A DNA stretch of 64,000 nt from CAVQMB01 sp963713445. GTDB taxonomy: Bacteria; Pseudomonadota; Gammaproteobacteria; Competibacterales; Competibacteraceae. Location of the stretch: positions 1-64,000 of the forward strand of contig CAVQMB010000006.1 of NCBI GenBank assembly GCA_963713445.1, in the 5' to 3' direction. Within the stretch, counting starts at the first letter, position 1. The number at the start of each line of letters is the position of its first letter. The position numbers were made by a program, and so were the translations under genes. The notes beneath the pieces are model-generated. The model did no database searches and had not been told where the DNA came from. It saw only the letters and a list, made by a program, of their open reading frames with translations. Shown here in pieces: positions 8,296 to 16,728 of this stretch.

Positions 8296-9282
8296 ATGCG
8301 AGCCGTTTACTATCAGCGCACCGGCCCGGCCAGCGACGTCCTGCAACTGGGCGATCTGCCGACACCAACACCCGGGCCGGGCGAAGTCAGGGTCCGGCTT
8401 TCCTGGTCCGGGGTCAACCCGTCCGACGTCAAGAGCCGGGCCGGCCTGCGGTCCGCTCAGTTGCCCTTCCCTACGATTGTCCCGCACAGCGACGGCGCCG
8501 GTGTTGTCGATGCGGTCGGTCCGGGTGTCGACCACAGCCGGGTCGGCCAGCGGGTCTGGGTCTGGAACGCCGCCTGGGGCCGGCCGCACGGCACAGCCGC
8601 GGAATACGTGGTGCTGCCGGCCGATCAGGCCGTGGCGTTGCCCGAAGCGGTCGCGCTCGACGCTGGTGCCTGCCTGGGCATCCCCGCCCTGACGGCATAT
8701 CACGCGGTAACGGTCAATGGCGGTGTGGCGGGAAAATGCGTGCTGATCGCCGGCGGCGCTGGCGCCGTGGCCCAGTATGCCATCCAGATCGCCCGGCAGC
8801 TGGGTGCGGCCCGCATCATCAGCACCATCAGCAGCCCGGAGAAAGCCGCGGTTGCCACTGCGGCCGGTGCCGACGAGGTCATCAACTACCGCACCGACGC
8901 CGTCGCCGCCCGGGTCCGCGAACTCACCGGCGGCCAGGGCATCGACCGGATCATCGAGGTGGATCTGGCCGGAAACATCGGCCTTGACCTCGACATCATC
9001 CGCAACGACGGCGAGATTGTCGCCTACGGCAGCAATGCGCCCGAGATTGCCGTGCCGTTCTTTCCGGCGATCGTCAAGAATGCCGCCCTGCAGTTCTTCA
9101 TCGTCTACAACCTCAATCCCAGCGATCGCGCGGCGGCGCTGACCGGACTGACCGGTCTGCTGAAAACCGGCGATCTACAGCACCGAATCGCCGCCCGCCT
9201 CCCGCTGGCCCGCACCGCCGAGGGCCACGAAATGGTGGAACAGGGCCGTGTCATCGGCAATGTGGTCATCGCCGTGGAGTAA
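8296..9282 (+). CDS. NADPH:quinone reductase-like medium-chain dehydrogenase (zinc-free)
   Basis: A 328-residue MDR protein: MRAVYYQRTGPASDVLQLGD opens the GroES-like domain and VLIAGGAGAVAQYAIQIAR is the nucleotide-binding Rossmann motif. The cysteine and histidine ligands of zinc alcohol dehydrogenases are absent, which places it in the quinone oxidoreductase/zeta-crystallin branch. It would reduce quinones or enones with NADPH in the cytoplasm. Gene starts of this and the anion transporter lie about 70 bases apart and diverge. GAGG precedes the ATG. Confidence 0.88.
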   Translation: MRAVYYQRTGPASDVLQLGDLPTPTPGPGEVRVRLSWSGVNPSDVKSRAGLRSAQLPFPTIVPHSDGAGVVDAVGPGVDHSRVGQRVWVWNAAWGRPHGTAAEYVVLPADQAVALPEAVALDAGACLGIPALTAYHAVTVNGGVAGKCVLIAGGAGAVAQYAIQIARQLGAARIISTISSPEKAAVATAAGADEVINYRTDAVAARVRELTGGQGIDRIIEVDLAGNIGLDLDIIRNDGEIVAYGSNAPEIAVPFFPAIVKNAALQFFIVYNLNPSDRAAALTGLTGLLKTGDLQHRIAARLPLARTAEGHEMVEQGRVIGNVVIAVE

Positions 9283-9305
9283 CCCGGCGAAGCGCCCGCC
9301 ACGGC

Positions 9306-10292
9306 TCATGACATGGCTTCATCCGGGTCGGTTGCGCCGAAACTTCGCTCGGCGTGCGGAGTGTGGCCGAAGAACTCCCGGTAACTCTTGCTGAAGTGGG
9401 AATGCGACGCGAATCCCGTCGCCAGCGAGACGTTCATGACCGACAGACCGGTCTGGGTCAGCAACAAGCGGGCGTGGCGCAGGCGCACGTGCAGATAGTA
9501 GCGTTGCGGCGTGCATTGCTGATACTTACGGAACAGCCGCTCCAGCTGGCGCAGCGACAGGCCGCAGCGAGCCGCTATGATAGCGGCGGCCAGCGGCTGC
9601 TCGAGATGCGCGGTCATCAGATTGATGGCTGCCGCCAGATGCGGTGACTGGCGTAGCAACAACAGTTGCTCGGCCCGGCGCTGGTTGTCACCGGGCGTGC
9701 GCAGGCGGTCATGCAGGAACTGTTCGCCCACCCGGGTCGCCAGCAGCGCGCCGTGGTCGCGGGCGATCAGATGCAGCATCAGATCGAGCGCCGCGGTACC
9801 GCCAGAGCAGGTGTAGCGATTGCGGTCGATCTCGTAGACATGCTCGGTCACCTCCAGTTGCGGAAAACTTTCCCGCAGGCTGAGCACGTTTTCCCAATGG
9901 ATGGTACAGCGGTAGCCGTCCAGCAGACCGGCCTGCGCCAGCACATAGGTTCCGGTGCTGATGGCGCCCAGCCCGACACCACGGCGGGCCTGGGCGCGCA
10001 GCCAGGAGGTCAATGCCGGGTCGCTGTGCCGCTGCACATCAAGCCCGGCGCAGACCAGCAACAGATCGGACCAGTGGCTCTCCACCAGTCCGGCCTGGGG
10101 CACCAGCGCGATGCCGTTACTGGCTTCGACCCGGGTCGCGCCCGCCGCATACAAACGCCATTGGTATAACTGGGTGCCAGCAATCCGGTTGGCCGCCCGA
10201 AGCGGTTCGACCGCCGCGGTGAAGGCCATCAACGGGAGTTGCGGCACCAGCACAAAACCGACCCGCAGCGCTCGTGCGCCGGCTGCCGTCAT
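9306..10292 (-). CDS. GlxA-type transcriptional regulator (DJ-1/PfpI-like domain plus AraC HTH)
   Basis: About 328 residues. The first 190 form a class I glutamine-amidotransferase-like sensor domain (VGFVLVPQLPLMAFTAAVEP; GLGAISTGTYVLAQAGLLDG). The usual nucleophile position reads S-T-G rather than a cysteine, so it is a sensor and not an enzyme. The C-terminal 100 residues are an AraC double helix-turn-helix (CGLSLRQLERLFRKY; GFASHSHFSKSYREFFGHTP). Relatives such as ArgR, GbdR and CdhR of Pseudomonas control catabolism of arginine, betaine and carnitine. Its closeness to the guanidino-compound cluster at 11.0-16.7 kb makes it the likely regulator. The ATG at 10292 has GGAG six bases upstream. 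Confidence 0.88.
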   Translation of the reverse strand: MTAAGARALRVGFVLVPQLPLMAFTAAVEPLRAANRIAGTQLYQWRLYAAGATRVEASNGIALVPQAGLVESHWSDLLLVCAGLDVQRHSDPALTSWLRAQARRGVGLGAISTGTYVLAQAGLLDGYRCTIHWENVLSLRESFPQLEVTEHVYEIDRNRYTCSGGTAALDLMLHLIARDHGALLATRVGEQFLHDRLRTPGDNQRRAEQLLLLRQSPHLAAAINLMTAHLEQPLAAAIIAARCGLSLRQLERLFRKYQQCTPQRYYLHVRLRHARLLLTQTGLSVMNVSLATGFASHSHFSKSYREFFGHTPHAERSFGATDPDEAMS

Positions 10293-10371
10293 CCTCATCT
10301 CCAAACGCGGTTGTTGCGGAAAATACGTTACCATCTTCGGCCACGACAATGATCACCGGAGATCGTCAGTT

Positions 10372-10920
10372 TTGACCTCTCGCCCGTCACGCCGGAAAGC
10401 CCTGCGCCAGGCCTGGACCAGCTGGGCCGACCACGACGGTTCGCCGCCGCCTGGCTCTGCCATCCGGCGTGACGAGGAGCACGAACATCAGGTCGCGCTG
10501 ATGGCCTGGCGCGATGTGCTGCGTGAGGCCTTCCCCGAGGTGGGCCTGCTGTTCGCGATCCCCAATGGCGGACTGCGCCGGCCCCGCACCGCCGGCCGGC
10601 TCAAGGCTGAGGGTGCCCAGGACGGGGTGCCGGACCTGCTGCTTCCGGTATCCCGCGACGCCTGCCCCGGTCTGTTCATCGAAATGAAATCGACGGTCGG
10701 CCGGCTATCGGCGCGTCAGCGCTGGTGGCGCGATGCCCTGGCCGGGCAGGGTTACCGGGTTGAACTCGCGCGCAGCTGGACCGCGGCTTGCACCCTGATT
10801 GCCGGTCATCTCGATCTGCCGGCCGTACTCATCCCTCCGCACGGCACACCACCCGCCCATGCCGGCCAGACCACCGGGCTCCTGCTCGGCAGCTGGTCAA
10901 ACCGGCGTGGTCAGCGTTAA
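10372..10920 (+). CDS. VRR-NUC domain nuclease
   Basis: About 182 residues from a TTG start with GGAG eleven bases upstream. The core reads EHEHQVALMAWRDVL, AIPNGGLRRPRTAGRLKAEGAQDGVPDLLLP, then FIEMKSTVGRLSARQRWW. These are the N-terminal E/Q helix, the PD and the E-x-K of the PD-(D/E)XK VRR-NUC fold. Such domains occur in phage proteins, in FAN1 and as free-standing genes; the stand-alone role is not known. The reading frame is open far upstream, but that part is antisense to the GlxA-type gene. It has no obvious link to the transporter genes that follow. Confidence 0.75.
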   Translation: MTSRPSRRKALRQAWTSWADHDGSPPPGSAIRRDEEHEHQVALMAWRDVLREAFPEVGLLFAIPNGGLRRPRTAGRLKAEGAQDGVPDLLLPVSRDACPGLFIEMKSTVGRLSARQRWWRDALAGQGYRVELARSWTAACTLIAGHLDLPAVLIPPHGTPPAHAGQTTGLLLGSWSNRRGQR

Positions 10921-11021
10921 CCATCCCGTTTTGATAAGATCGGGTTAATATTAAGCGCTGGCCCGCATGGCCGGTAGGGTCGCGGGCAACGCCTCACAAC
11001 CTAACGATAAGGAGACAGCTT

Positions 11022-12113
11022 ATGCCAGTCCGATTCACCCGCCGTTCATTTATCAAGGGCGTCACGCTGACGGGCGCTGCCGCCGCCGTAGGACCCTGGA
11101 TCATCAGCCGCCCCGCCGAGGCCGCCGAACCGCTCAAAGTCGCGGTCTATGGCGGGGTGTTCAAGGATGTTCTGGACAAGGTTCTGTTCGCACCCTTTCG
11201 CAAAGAGACCGGTATCGCGGTGGAATCGCGCCCGGAGCCGACCGGGTCGGTCATGTTCGTGCAGCTCAGCAATGCCGTGCCGGCGGGCCAGGCCCCGGTG
11301 GACGTGGCCATGATCAAGGTCACCGAAACCATCAAAGGCGTGCGCACCGGCCTGTGGCTTCCGTACGACGAAAGCGCCATGGACAATCTGAAGAACGTCG
11401 AGACGCCGTTTTTCGAACGCCACGACGGCAAGCTGTACGCGGTCGCGGCTCTCGCCTGGTATATCAACCTGGTGTACAACAAGCAGTACATCAAGGATCA
11501 CCCGAGCAGCTGGAAGGCATTCTGGGATCCCAAGTACAAGGGCGACCTGGCCCTGCTCGCCCTGCCCGGCAACAGCTACCTGCTGGACATCACCGCCAAG
11601 CTGTATTTCGGCGGTAACGATGTCCTCAAGACCAAGGAAGGTGTGCTCAAGGTACTCAACAAGCTGGCCGAGGTGAAGCAGAACGTCGCCTTGTGGTTCA
11701 AGGATGAGGCCACCTTCGAGAGCGCATTGCAGTCCGGCAACATCCCCATGGGCCAGCTCTACAATGACGTCACGCAGGTGATGCGTGACAAGGGGGCGCC
11801 AGTGGAATCGGTGTTCCCGGACGAGGGCCCGGTGGTCGATCGCGGCAACTGGGTCATCATCAAGACGACCAAGAAAGCCAAGGAGGCAATGGCCTTCATC
11901 AATTACGCCTGCCGGCCCAAGGTCCAGGAAAAGATCAGCGAAAATCTCTACACCATTCCCTCGGTGCATCAGGATCTGGTACACCTGCCGGAAAAACTCT
12001 CCAAACGCGTGCTGGGACCCGGCCCCGACAAGGCCATCATTCCCTACTATCCGCTGTATCTGGACCGGGCCGACTGGCTGCAGGACCAGTGGGACAAGAC
12101 CCTGGTCGGCTGA
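11022..12113 (+). CDS. Polyamine-type ABC transporter, periplasmic substrate-binding protein (Tat-exported)
   Basis: A 363-residue PotD/PotF-like protein. The twin-arginine motif TRRSFIKG (residues 6-13) and a hydrophobic stretch end at PAEAAEP near residue 34. The mature protein has the extracellular solute-binding fold seen in the spermidine/putrescine family (LKVAVYGGVFKD; VYNKQYIKDHPSSWKAFWDPKYKGDL). GGAG precedes the ATG. Tat export of a binding protein implies folding or ligand loading before export, which is less common than Sec export. It heads a tightly packed operon of ATPase, two permeases, an amidase and a ureohydrolase. The likely ligand is a cationic or guanidino compound. Confidence 0.9.
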   Translation: MPVRFTRRSFIKGVTLTGAAAAVGPWIISRPAEAAEPLKVAVYGGVFKDVLDKVLFAPFRKETGIAVESRPEPTGSVMFVQLSNAVPAGQAPVDVAMIKVTETIKGVRTGLWLPYDESAMDNLKNVETPFFERHDGKLYAVAALAWYINLVYNKQYIKDHPSSWKAFWDPKYKGDLALLALPGNSYLLDITAKLYFGGNDVLKTKEGVLKVLNKLAEVKQNVALWFKDEATFESALQSGNIPMGQLYNDVTQVMRDKGAPVESVFPDEGPVVDRGNWVIIKTTKKAKEAMAFINYACRPKVQEKISENLYTIPSVHQDLVHLPEKLSKRVLGPGPDKAIIPYYPLYLDRADWLQDQWDKTLVG

Positions 12114-12183
12114 AACCCTAAGCATTCCCTTCCGCGCGGGCGGGGCGTGACCGTACCCCGCCCCAACCCACCGAGACCACTCG

Positions 12184-13266
12184 ATGAGTTCGATCACGCT
12201 GACCGAAGTCGAAAAGCGCTTCGGCTCCAATGTCGCGGTCCACAGCGTATCGCTGACCGTGCCGCAGGGTCAGTTTCTCAGTCTGCTGGGACCCTCGGGC
12301 TGCGGCAAGACGACCACGCTGCGCATGATCGCCGGCTTCATCGCCCCTACCGGGGGCGAGATCCTGTTCGACCATAACAGTGTCACCCGGTTGCCGCCCT
12401 ACCGCCGAGATATTGGCATGGTGTTCCAGTCGCTGGCGCTGTTCCCGCACATGAGTGTATTCGACAACATTGCCTATGGACTGAAACTGCGCCGCATGGC
12501 AACCGCCGCGATCCGCAGCCGGGTTGGTGAGATGCTGGACCTGGTGCAGCTCGGCGCGCTCGCTGACCGGCGGCCGGATGAGCTTTCCGGCGGTCAGCGC
12601 CAGCGCGTTGCCTTCGCCCGTGCCCTGGCCGTTAATCCCCGGATCCTGCTGCTGGATGAACCGTTCGCCGCCCTGGACCGTAAGCTGCGCGAGGAAATGC
12701 AGGTCGAACTGCGCCGGCTGCATGAACAGTTGCGCATCACCACCGTCTTCGTCACCCACGATCAGCGCGAGGCATTCACGCTGTCGGACCGGCTGGCGGT
12801 GATGAATCAGGGCCGCATCGAACAGCTCGACACGCCGCGCGCAATCTACTACCGGCCGACGACCCGCTTCATTGCCGATTTCGTCGGCAACGCCAATCTG
12901 CTGGCAGCGGTGGTGGAAAGCCGCGATGCGCAGACCGTCGAGGTACGCCTCACCGACGAACCGGTAAGCCTTCGCGTCCCGGTCGAGCAGCCGCAACAAT
13001 GGCGCCAGGGCCAGCAGGTCACGCTGTTCGTGCGGCCCGAGTTCCTCTCCATCGACACCGCCGCCACGCAAGCGGACGCGGAGCCGCTGCTGGATGCGAC
13101 CGTCAGCCTGATCCGTTTCGTTGGTGAGTTGCTCGAAATCCGGCTGCGCACCAGCGGCGGCCATGACCTCGTGGTAACCCATCAGGGAGCCGCCGCACCC
13201 ACGCTGGAACACGGTCAGGCAGTGCGCGTGCGGCTGGTACCCGAACACATGCACCTGCTGGCCTAG
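12184..13266 (+). CDS. Polyamine-type ABC transporter ATP-binding protein
   Basis: A 360-residue PotA-like ATPase. Walker A GPSGCGKTT is at 36-44, the Q-loop at MVFQSLALFPHM, the signature LSGGQRQR at 134-141, Walker B ILLLDEP at 154-160 and the switch histidine at TVFVTHDQ. The C-terminal 110 residues form a TOBE domain. It energises the two permeases encoded directly downstream; the gap to the first permease is ten bases. Paralogues serve spermidine, putrescine, iron and thiamine, so the substrate comes from context only. Confidence 0.93.
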   Translation: MSSITLTEVEKRFGSNVAVHSVSLTVPQGQFLSLLGPSGCGKTTTLRMIAGFIAPTGGEILFDHNSVTRLPPYRRDIGMVFQSLALFPHMSVFDNIAYGLKLRRMATAAIRSRVGEMLDLVQLGALADRRPDELSGGQRQRVAFARALAVNPRILLLDEPFAALDRKLREEMQVELRRLHEQLRITTVFVTHDQREAFTLSDRLAVMNQGRIEQLDTPRAIYYRPTTRFIADFVGNANLLAAVVESRDAQTVEVRLTDEPVSLRVPVEQPQQWRQGQQVTLFVRPEFLSIDTAATQADAEPLLDATVSLIRFVGELLEIRLRTSGGHDLVVTHQGAAAPTLEHGQAVRVRLVPEHMHLLA

Positions 13267-13276
13267 GAGGCGGATT

Positions 13277-14137
13277 ATGGACTGGACCCCGCGCTGGCTC
13301 CGCGGCACGCTGCTGGCCTATCCCACCGCTCTGCTGGGCGTGTTTTTCCTGCTGCCTCTGGTCAGTCTGGTATTGTTCAGCGTCTATACCCATGTCTCCG
13401 GACAGGGCTTGTACGTGCCGAGGCTGACGCTGGCGAACTATGCCAAGGCACTGCAGCCGTTCTACCTGGAGCGGCTCTGGTTCACGATCTGGTTCGCGGG
13501 CCTGACCGCCGCGGTCTGCCTGGTGCTGGCGCTGCCATTCACTTACGTGGTGGCCCGGCTGCGGTCAGGCGTGTTGCGCCAGAGCCTGATGGGGCTGACC
13601 GTGAGCACGCTGTGGCTCACCACGGTGGTGCGGGCCTTCGGCTGGTCGGTACTGTTCTCGCGCACCTCGGGTATCGGCCAGCTGTTCGCCGCAGTCGGCA
13701 TCACCACGGTGCCGCAGAACTACTCGCCCAGCTTCATGGCCACGCTGGTGGGCATGGTCTACATCTACTTCCCGTTCATGGTACTGAGCCTGTACGCGGC
13801 ATTGCGCGAACTCAATCCGGAACTGGAGGAGGCCTCGCTCATTCTCGGCGCCACGCCGCGTCAGACCTTTACCCGAGTGGTCCTGCCGCTGGTTCGCCCG
13901 GCGTTATTGACCGGCAGTGCGTTCGTGTTTCTGCTCACCGTTGGCACCTTCATCATTCCGGATGTACTGGGCACTCCGGCGCAGTGGACCAGTTCGGTGC
14001 TGATCACCAATGCCGTGGCCTACAACAGCAATCTGCCGTTCGGCGCCGCGCTGGCGGTGGTGCTGGCGATCACCGTCGGCGTTCTGCTACTGCTGCTGAG
14101 CGTCGCCCTGCGGCCACGCCGGAGAACGGCACCATGA
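13277..14137 (+). CDS. Polyamine-type ABC transporter permease (PotB-like)
   Basis: A 286-residue membrane protein with about six hydrophobic segments. The EAA loop that docks the ATPase is visible as EEASLILGATPRQTFTRVVLP, giving the E-A-x3-G-A pattern. GGAGG lies six bases before the ATG. It overlaps the next permease gene by four bases (ATGA), so the pair is co-translated to form a heterodimeric channel in the inner membrane. Confidence 0.92.
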   Translation: MDWTPRWLRGTLLAYPTALLGVFFLLPLVSLVLFSVYTHVSGQGLYVPRLTLANYAKALQPFYLERLWFTIWFAGLTAAVCLVLALPFTYVVARLRSGVLRQSLMGLTVSTLWLTTVVRAFGWSVLFSRTSGIGQLFAAVGITTVPQNYSPSFMATLVGMVYIYFPFMVLSLYAALRELNPELEEASLILGATPRQTFTRVVLPLVRPALLTGSAFVFLLTVGTFIIPDVLGTPAQWTSSVLITNAVAYNSNLPFGAALAVVLAITVGVLLLLLSVALRPRRRTAP

Positions 14138-14931
14138 GCACGGCACGACACGATCCGTTCACCCTGGCCCTGCGCCTCACCACGGCGTTGGTGGTGGTGC
14201 TGCTGTGCGCGCCGCTGGTGGTGATCATCGGCGCCTCGTTCACTGCCGGCAGTTTCATGGCATTTCCCCCGCAGGGACTGTCGCTGCGCTGGTACGACCA
14301 GTTGCTGCATGCCGATGACTGGCTCGCCGCCATCCGCACCAGCCTGATCGTGGCGGTCGCCTCGGCGCTGCTGGCCACCAGCATCGGGCTTAGCCTGGGG
14401 CTGGCGCTGGCACGGGCCCGAACCCGGCTCAAACCACTATTGCGCGGACTGGCACTGCTGCCGCTGCTGTTTCCGCCCGTAGTCATCGGGGTGGCATTTC
14501 TGGGGTTTTATTTCCACCTCGGCTGGACCCAGTACGGCCTGCTCAAACTGATTCTTTCGCATGCCGTGTTCAACGCCCCGTTTCCGTTTCTGCTGACCTA
14601 CGGCGCGCTGGCCAAGATCAACCCGGAGGTCGAACAGGCCGCCATGAGCCTCGGCGCCAGCGGTACTCAGGTACTGCGCACCATCACCCTGCCCCTGCTG
14701 TACGGCGAGATCTTCGCGAGCCTGACCTTGAGCTTCGTGCTCTCGCTGAACGATTTCATCATCGCGTTTCTGGTGTCCACCTTCACCATCACCACGCTGC
14801 CGATCCAGATCTTCTCGTCGCTGCGCTACTCCTATTCCCCGCTGATCGCCGTGGCCTCGTCGCTGTTCATTCTGGCGACCTTCGTTGCGGTCTACCTGAT
14901 CGCGCGGCTGACCCGGGGAGTATTCGACTGA
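14134..14931 (+). CDS. Polyamine-type ABC transporter permease (PotC-like)
   Basis: A 265-residue membrane protein starting at the ATG that overlaps the previous stop (ATGA). A longer upstream frame is a shadow of the PotB-like gene. The EAA loop reads EQAAMSLGASGTQVLRTITLP, followed by LSLNDFIIAFLVS, typical of PotC/PotI permeases. Its TGA shares one base with the ATG of the amidase gene (TGATG), so transport and catabolism are translationally linked. Confidence 0.92.
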   Translation: MSTARHDPFTLALRLTTALVVVLLCAPLVVIIGASFTAGSFMAFPPQGLSLRWYDQLLHADDWLAAIRTSLIVAVASALLATSIGLSLGLALARARTRLKPLLRGLALLPLLFPPVVIGVAFLGFYFHLGWTQYGLLKLILSHAVFNAPFPFLLTYGALAKINPEVEQAAMSLGASGTQVLRTITLPLLYGEIFASLTLSFVLSLNDFIIAFLVSTFTITTLPIQIFSSLRYSYSPLIAVASSLFILATFVAVYLIARLTRGVFD

Positions 14932-15782
14932 TGGCCGCCGCCTGGACGTTGGCGCTGGTGCAGGAAGCGCCGAGTGCCGCCGACCCGGATACCAATCTGA
15001 CCCGGGTCACCGAGGTCCTGGCCCGGCTGGCCGGGTGGGGAGACGACCGGCCACGGCTGGCGGTGTTTCCTGAGCTGTTCGTCAGCGGCTACGATCTCGC
15101 CCTTGTGCCAGAATATGCGATCGCCGCCGACGGCCCGGAGCTGGCTGCGTTAGCGACGGCCTGCGGCGCCAACGGGATCGGTCTGGTCACCGGCTTTGCC
15201 GAGCGCGCGCGCGACGGGCGACTGTATGATTCCGCGGCAGTCATCGACCGCCACGGTGAACTGCGCGGCTGTTACCGCAAGCTGCATCTGTATGCGGACG
15301 AACGCCGCGTGTTTTGCGCCGGCGACCAGCCCGGCGTGTTCGATGTGGACGGTCTGCGGCTGGGGGTTGGCATCTGTTTCGACCTCGAGTTTCCCGAATA
15401 CAGCCGGCTGCTGGCTCTGGCCGGCGCCGAGGTACTGTGCTTCCCGACCGCCAACATGCGACCCTGGCAACATTACCAGCAGGTCTACGGGCCGGCCCGG
15501 GCGCTGGAAAACCAGCGGGTCATCGTCATCGTCAACCGGGTCGGCCACCAGGGCGGCATGGATTTCTTCGGGCGCAGTGCTGTCTGGGGGCCCGACGGAT
15601 CGTGCCTGGCCGCCGGCCCGGCCGACCGGCCCTGGCTGGGGCTGGCGCGAATTGAATCCACACTGACAGAAGCCGTCGCCGCCCTGCCATTTCACTACCT
15701 GGACGAGCGGCGCCCCGAAACCTATAGTGCCCTGCTCGGCGGACCTTCCCGCATCGTTACCCCCGGAGCTTCCGATGACTGA
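14931..15782 (+). CDS. Carbon-nitrogen hydrolase (nitrilase superfamily amidase)
   Basis: A 283-residue protein with the full catalytic set: Glu48 (FPELF), Lys117 (YRKLHL) and Cys149 (GICFDLEFPE). A second Glu near FPE supports catalysis. The family hydrolyses amides or N-carbamoyl groups in the cytoplasm. Close functional types include 5-aminopentanamidase, N-carbamoylputrescine amidase and 4-guanidinobutyramide hydrolase. Coupling to a polyamine-type importer and to a ureohydrolase fits the last, in which an amide is removed before urea is released; this is an inference. It overlaps the next gene by eight bases. Confidence 0.9.
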   Translation: MAAAWTLALVQEAPSAADPDTNLTRVTEVLARLAGWGDDRPRLAVFPELFVSGYDLALVPEYAIAADGPELAALATACGANGIGLVTGFAERARDGRLYDSAAVIDRHGELRGCYRKLHLYADERRVFCAGDQPGVFDVDGLRLGVGICFDLEFPEYSRLLALAGAEVLCFPTANMRPWQHYQQVYGPARALENQRVIVIVNRVGHQGGMDFFGRSAVWGPDGSCLAAGPADRPWLGLARIESTLTEAVAALPFHYLDERRPETYSALLGGPSRIVTPGASDD

Positions 15783-16719
15783 ACAGCAGCCGTACCGGCC
15801 CCGTTTCATGGAAATCCCCAGCTTCATGCGTCTGCCGATCGTGCACGACCCGGCCGAGGTCGACATCGGTCTGGTCGGCATCCCGTTCGATCTGGCGGTG
15901 ACCAACCGGCCGGGCACCCGCCACGGGCCGCGCCAGGTCCGCGACCAATCGACGATGATGCGCGCCACCCATCACCTGAGTCACCTGACACCGGCGCAGC
16001 TGTGCCGGCTCGGCGACCTCGGAGACACCCCCATCAACCTGTTCAGCATCGGCCAGAGCCTGGCCAGTATCGAGGGCTTCTTCCGGGACCTGCACCAGGC
16101 CGGAACGGTACCGCTAAGCTGCGGCGGTGACCACCTCTCAACCCTGCCCATCCTGCGCGCCATCGCCCGCGAACGTCCGGTGGGACTGGTCCACTTCGAC
16201 GCCCACTGCGACACCGGCGGCCCCTACATGGGGGTCGCCGAGCACCACGGCGCCACCTTCAAGCTGGCGGTGGAGGAAGGTCTGCTCGACCCCCGGCGCA
16301 CTATCCAGATCGGCATCCGCGGCTCGATGAACGACGAGCGTATGTGGCAATTCTCCTACGACAGCGGCATGCGGGTGATCGGCATCGAGGAGTTTTACGA
16401 AATGGGCGTCGACGCGGTGATCGCTGAGGCCCGCCGGGTGGCCGGCGACGGCCCCACTTACATCAGCTTCGATGTCGACGGCATGGACCCGATCTATGCG
16501 CCCGGCACCGGCACCCCGGAGGCCGGCGGCTTCACCATGTTCGAGGCCCAGCGCATGGTGCGCGGGCTGCGCGGGCTGGATCTGATCGGCGCCGACGTGG
16601 TCGAGGTATCGCCGCCATTCGACCCCAGCGGCCTCACGGCACTGCACGCCGCCACCATCATGTTCGAGATCCTCTGCATCATGGCCGAGTCGGTCGCGCT
16701 GAGCAAAAACCGGACCTGA
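15775..16719 (+). CDS. Agmatinase-family ureohydrolase (guanidinobutyrase/guanidinopropionase-like)
   Basis: About 314 residues with all binuclear metal ligands: His120 (CGGDH), Asp142, His144 and Asp146 (FDAHCD), Asp233 and Asp235 (SFDVDGMDP). It releases urea from a guanidino substrate. The N-terminus IPSFMRLPIVHDP and the loop around GDLGDTPINLF resemble GpuA/GbuA of Pseudomonas more than classical agmatinase SpeB, so a guanidino acid is the more likely substrate. The start at 15775 has GGAG upstream and overlaps the amidase stop. It ends the transporter-amidase operon and converges with the patatin gene, ten bases away. Confidence 0.9.
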   Translation: MTEQQPYRPRFMEIPSFMRLPIVHDPAEVDIGLVGIPFDLAVTNRPGTRHGPRQVRDQSTMMRATHHLSHLTPAQLCRLGDLGDTPINLFSIGQSLASIEGFFRDLHQAGTVPLSCGGDHLSTLPILRAIARERPVGLVHFDAHCDTGGPYMGVAEHHGATFKLAVEEGLLDPRRTIQIGIRGSMNDERMWQFSYDSGMRVIGIEEFYEMGVDAVIAEARRVAGDGPTYISFDVDGMDPIYAPGTGTPEAGGFTMFEAQRMVRGLRGLDLIGADVVEVSPPFDPSGLTALHAATIMFEILCIMAESVALSKNRT

Positions 16720-16728
16720 GCCATCCGC

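Noticed and set aside
7425..8987. 520-codon plus-strand ORF across the anion transporter and quinone reductase
   Set aside because: It is antisense or out of frame to two recognised genes and has a His/Arg/Gln-rich low-complexity product.
10921..11021. Guanidine riboswitch in the leader of the guanidino operon
   Set aside because: There is a GCCCGC/GCGGGC hairpin, but the conserved sequences of guanidine-I, -II or -III classes are not seen.
11046..13308. Long minus-strand ORFs opposite the ABC transporter genes
   Set aside because: Antisense shadows of two well-supported genes with no motif.
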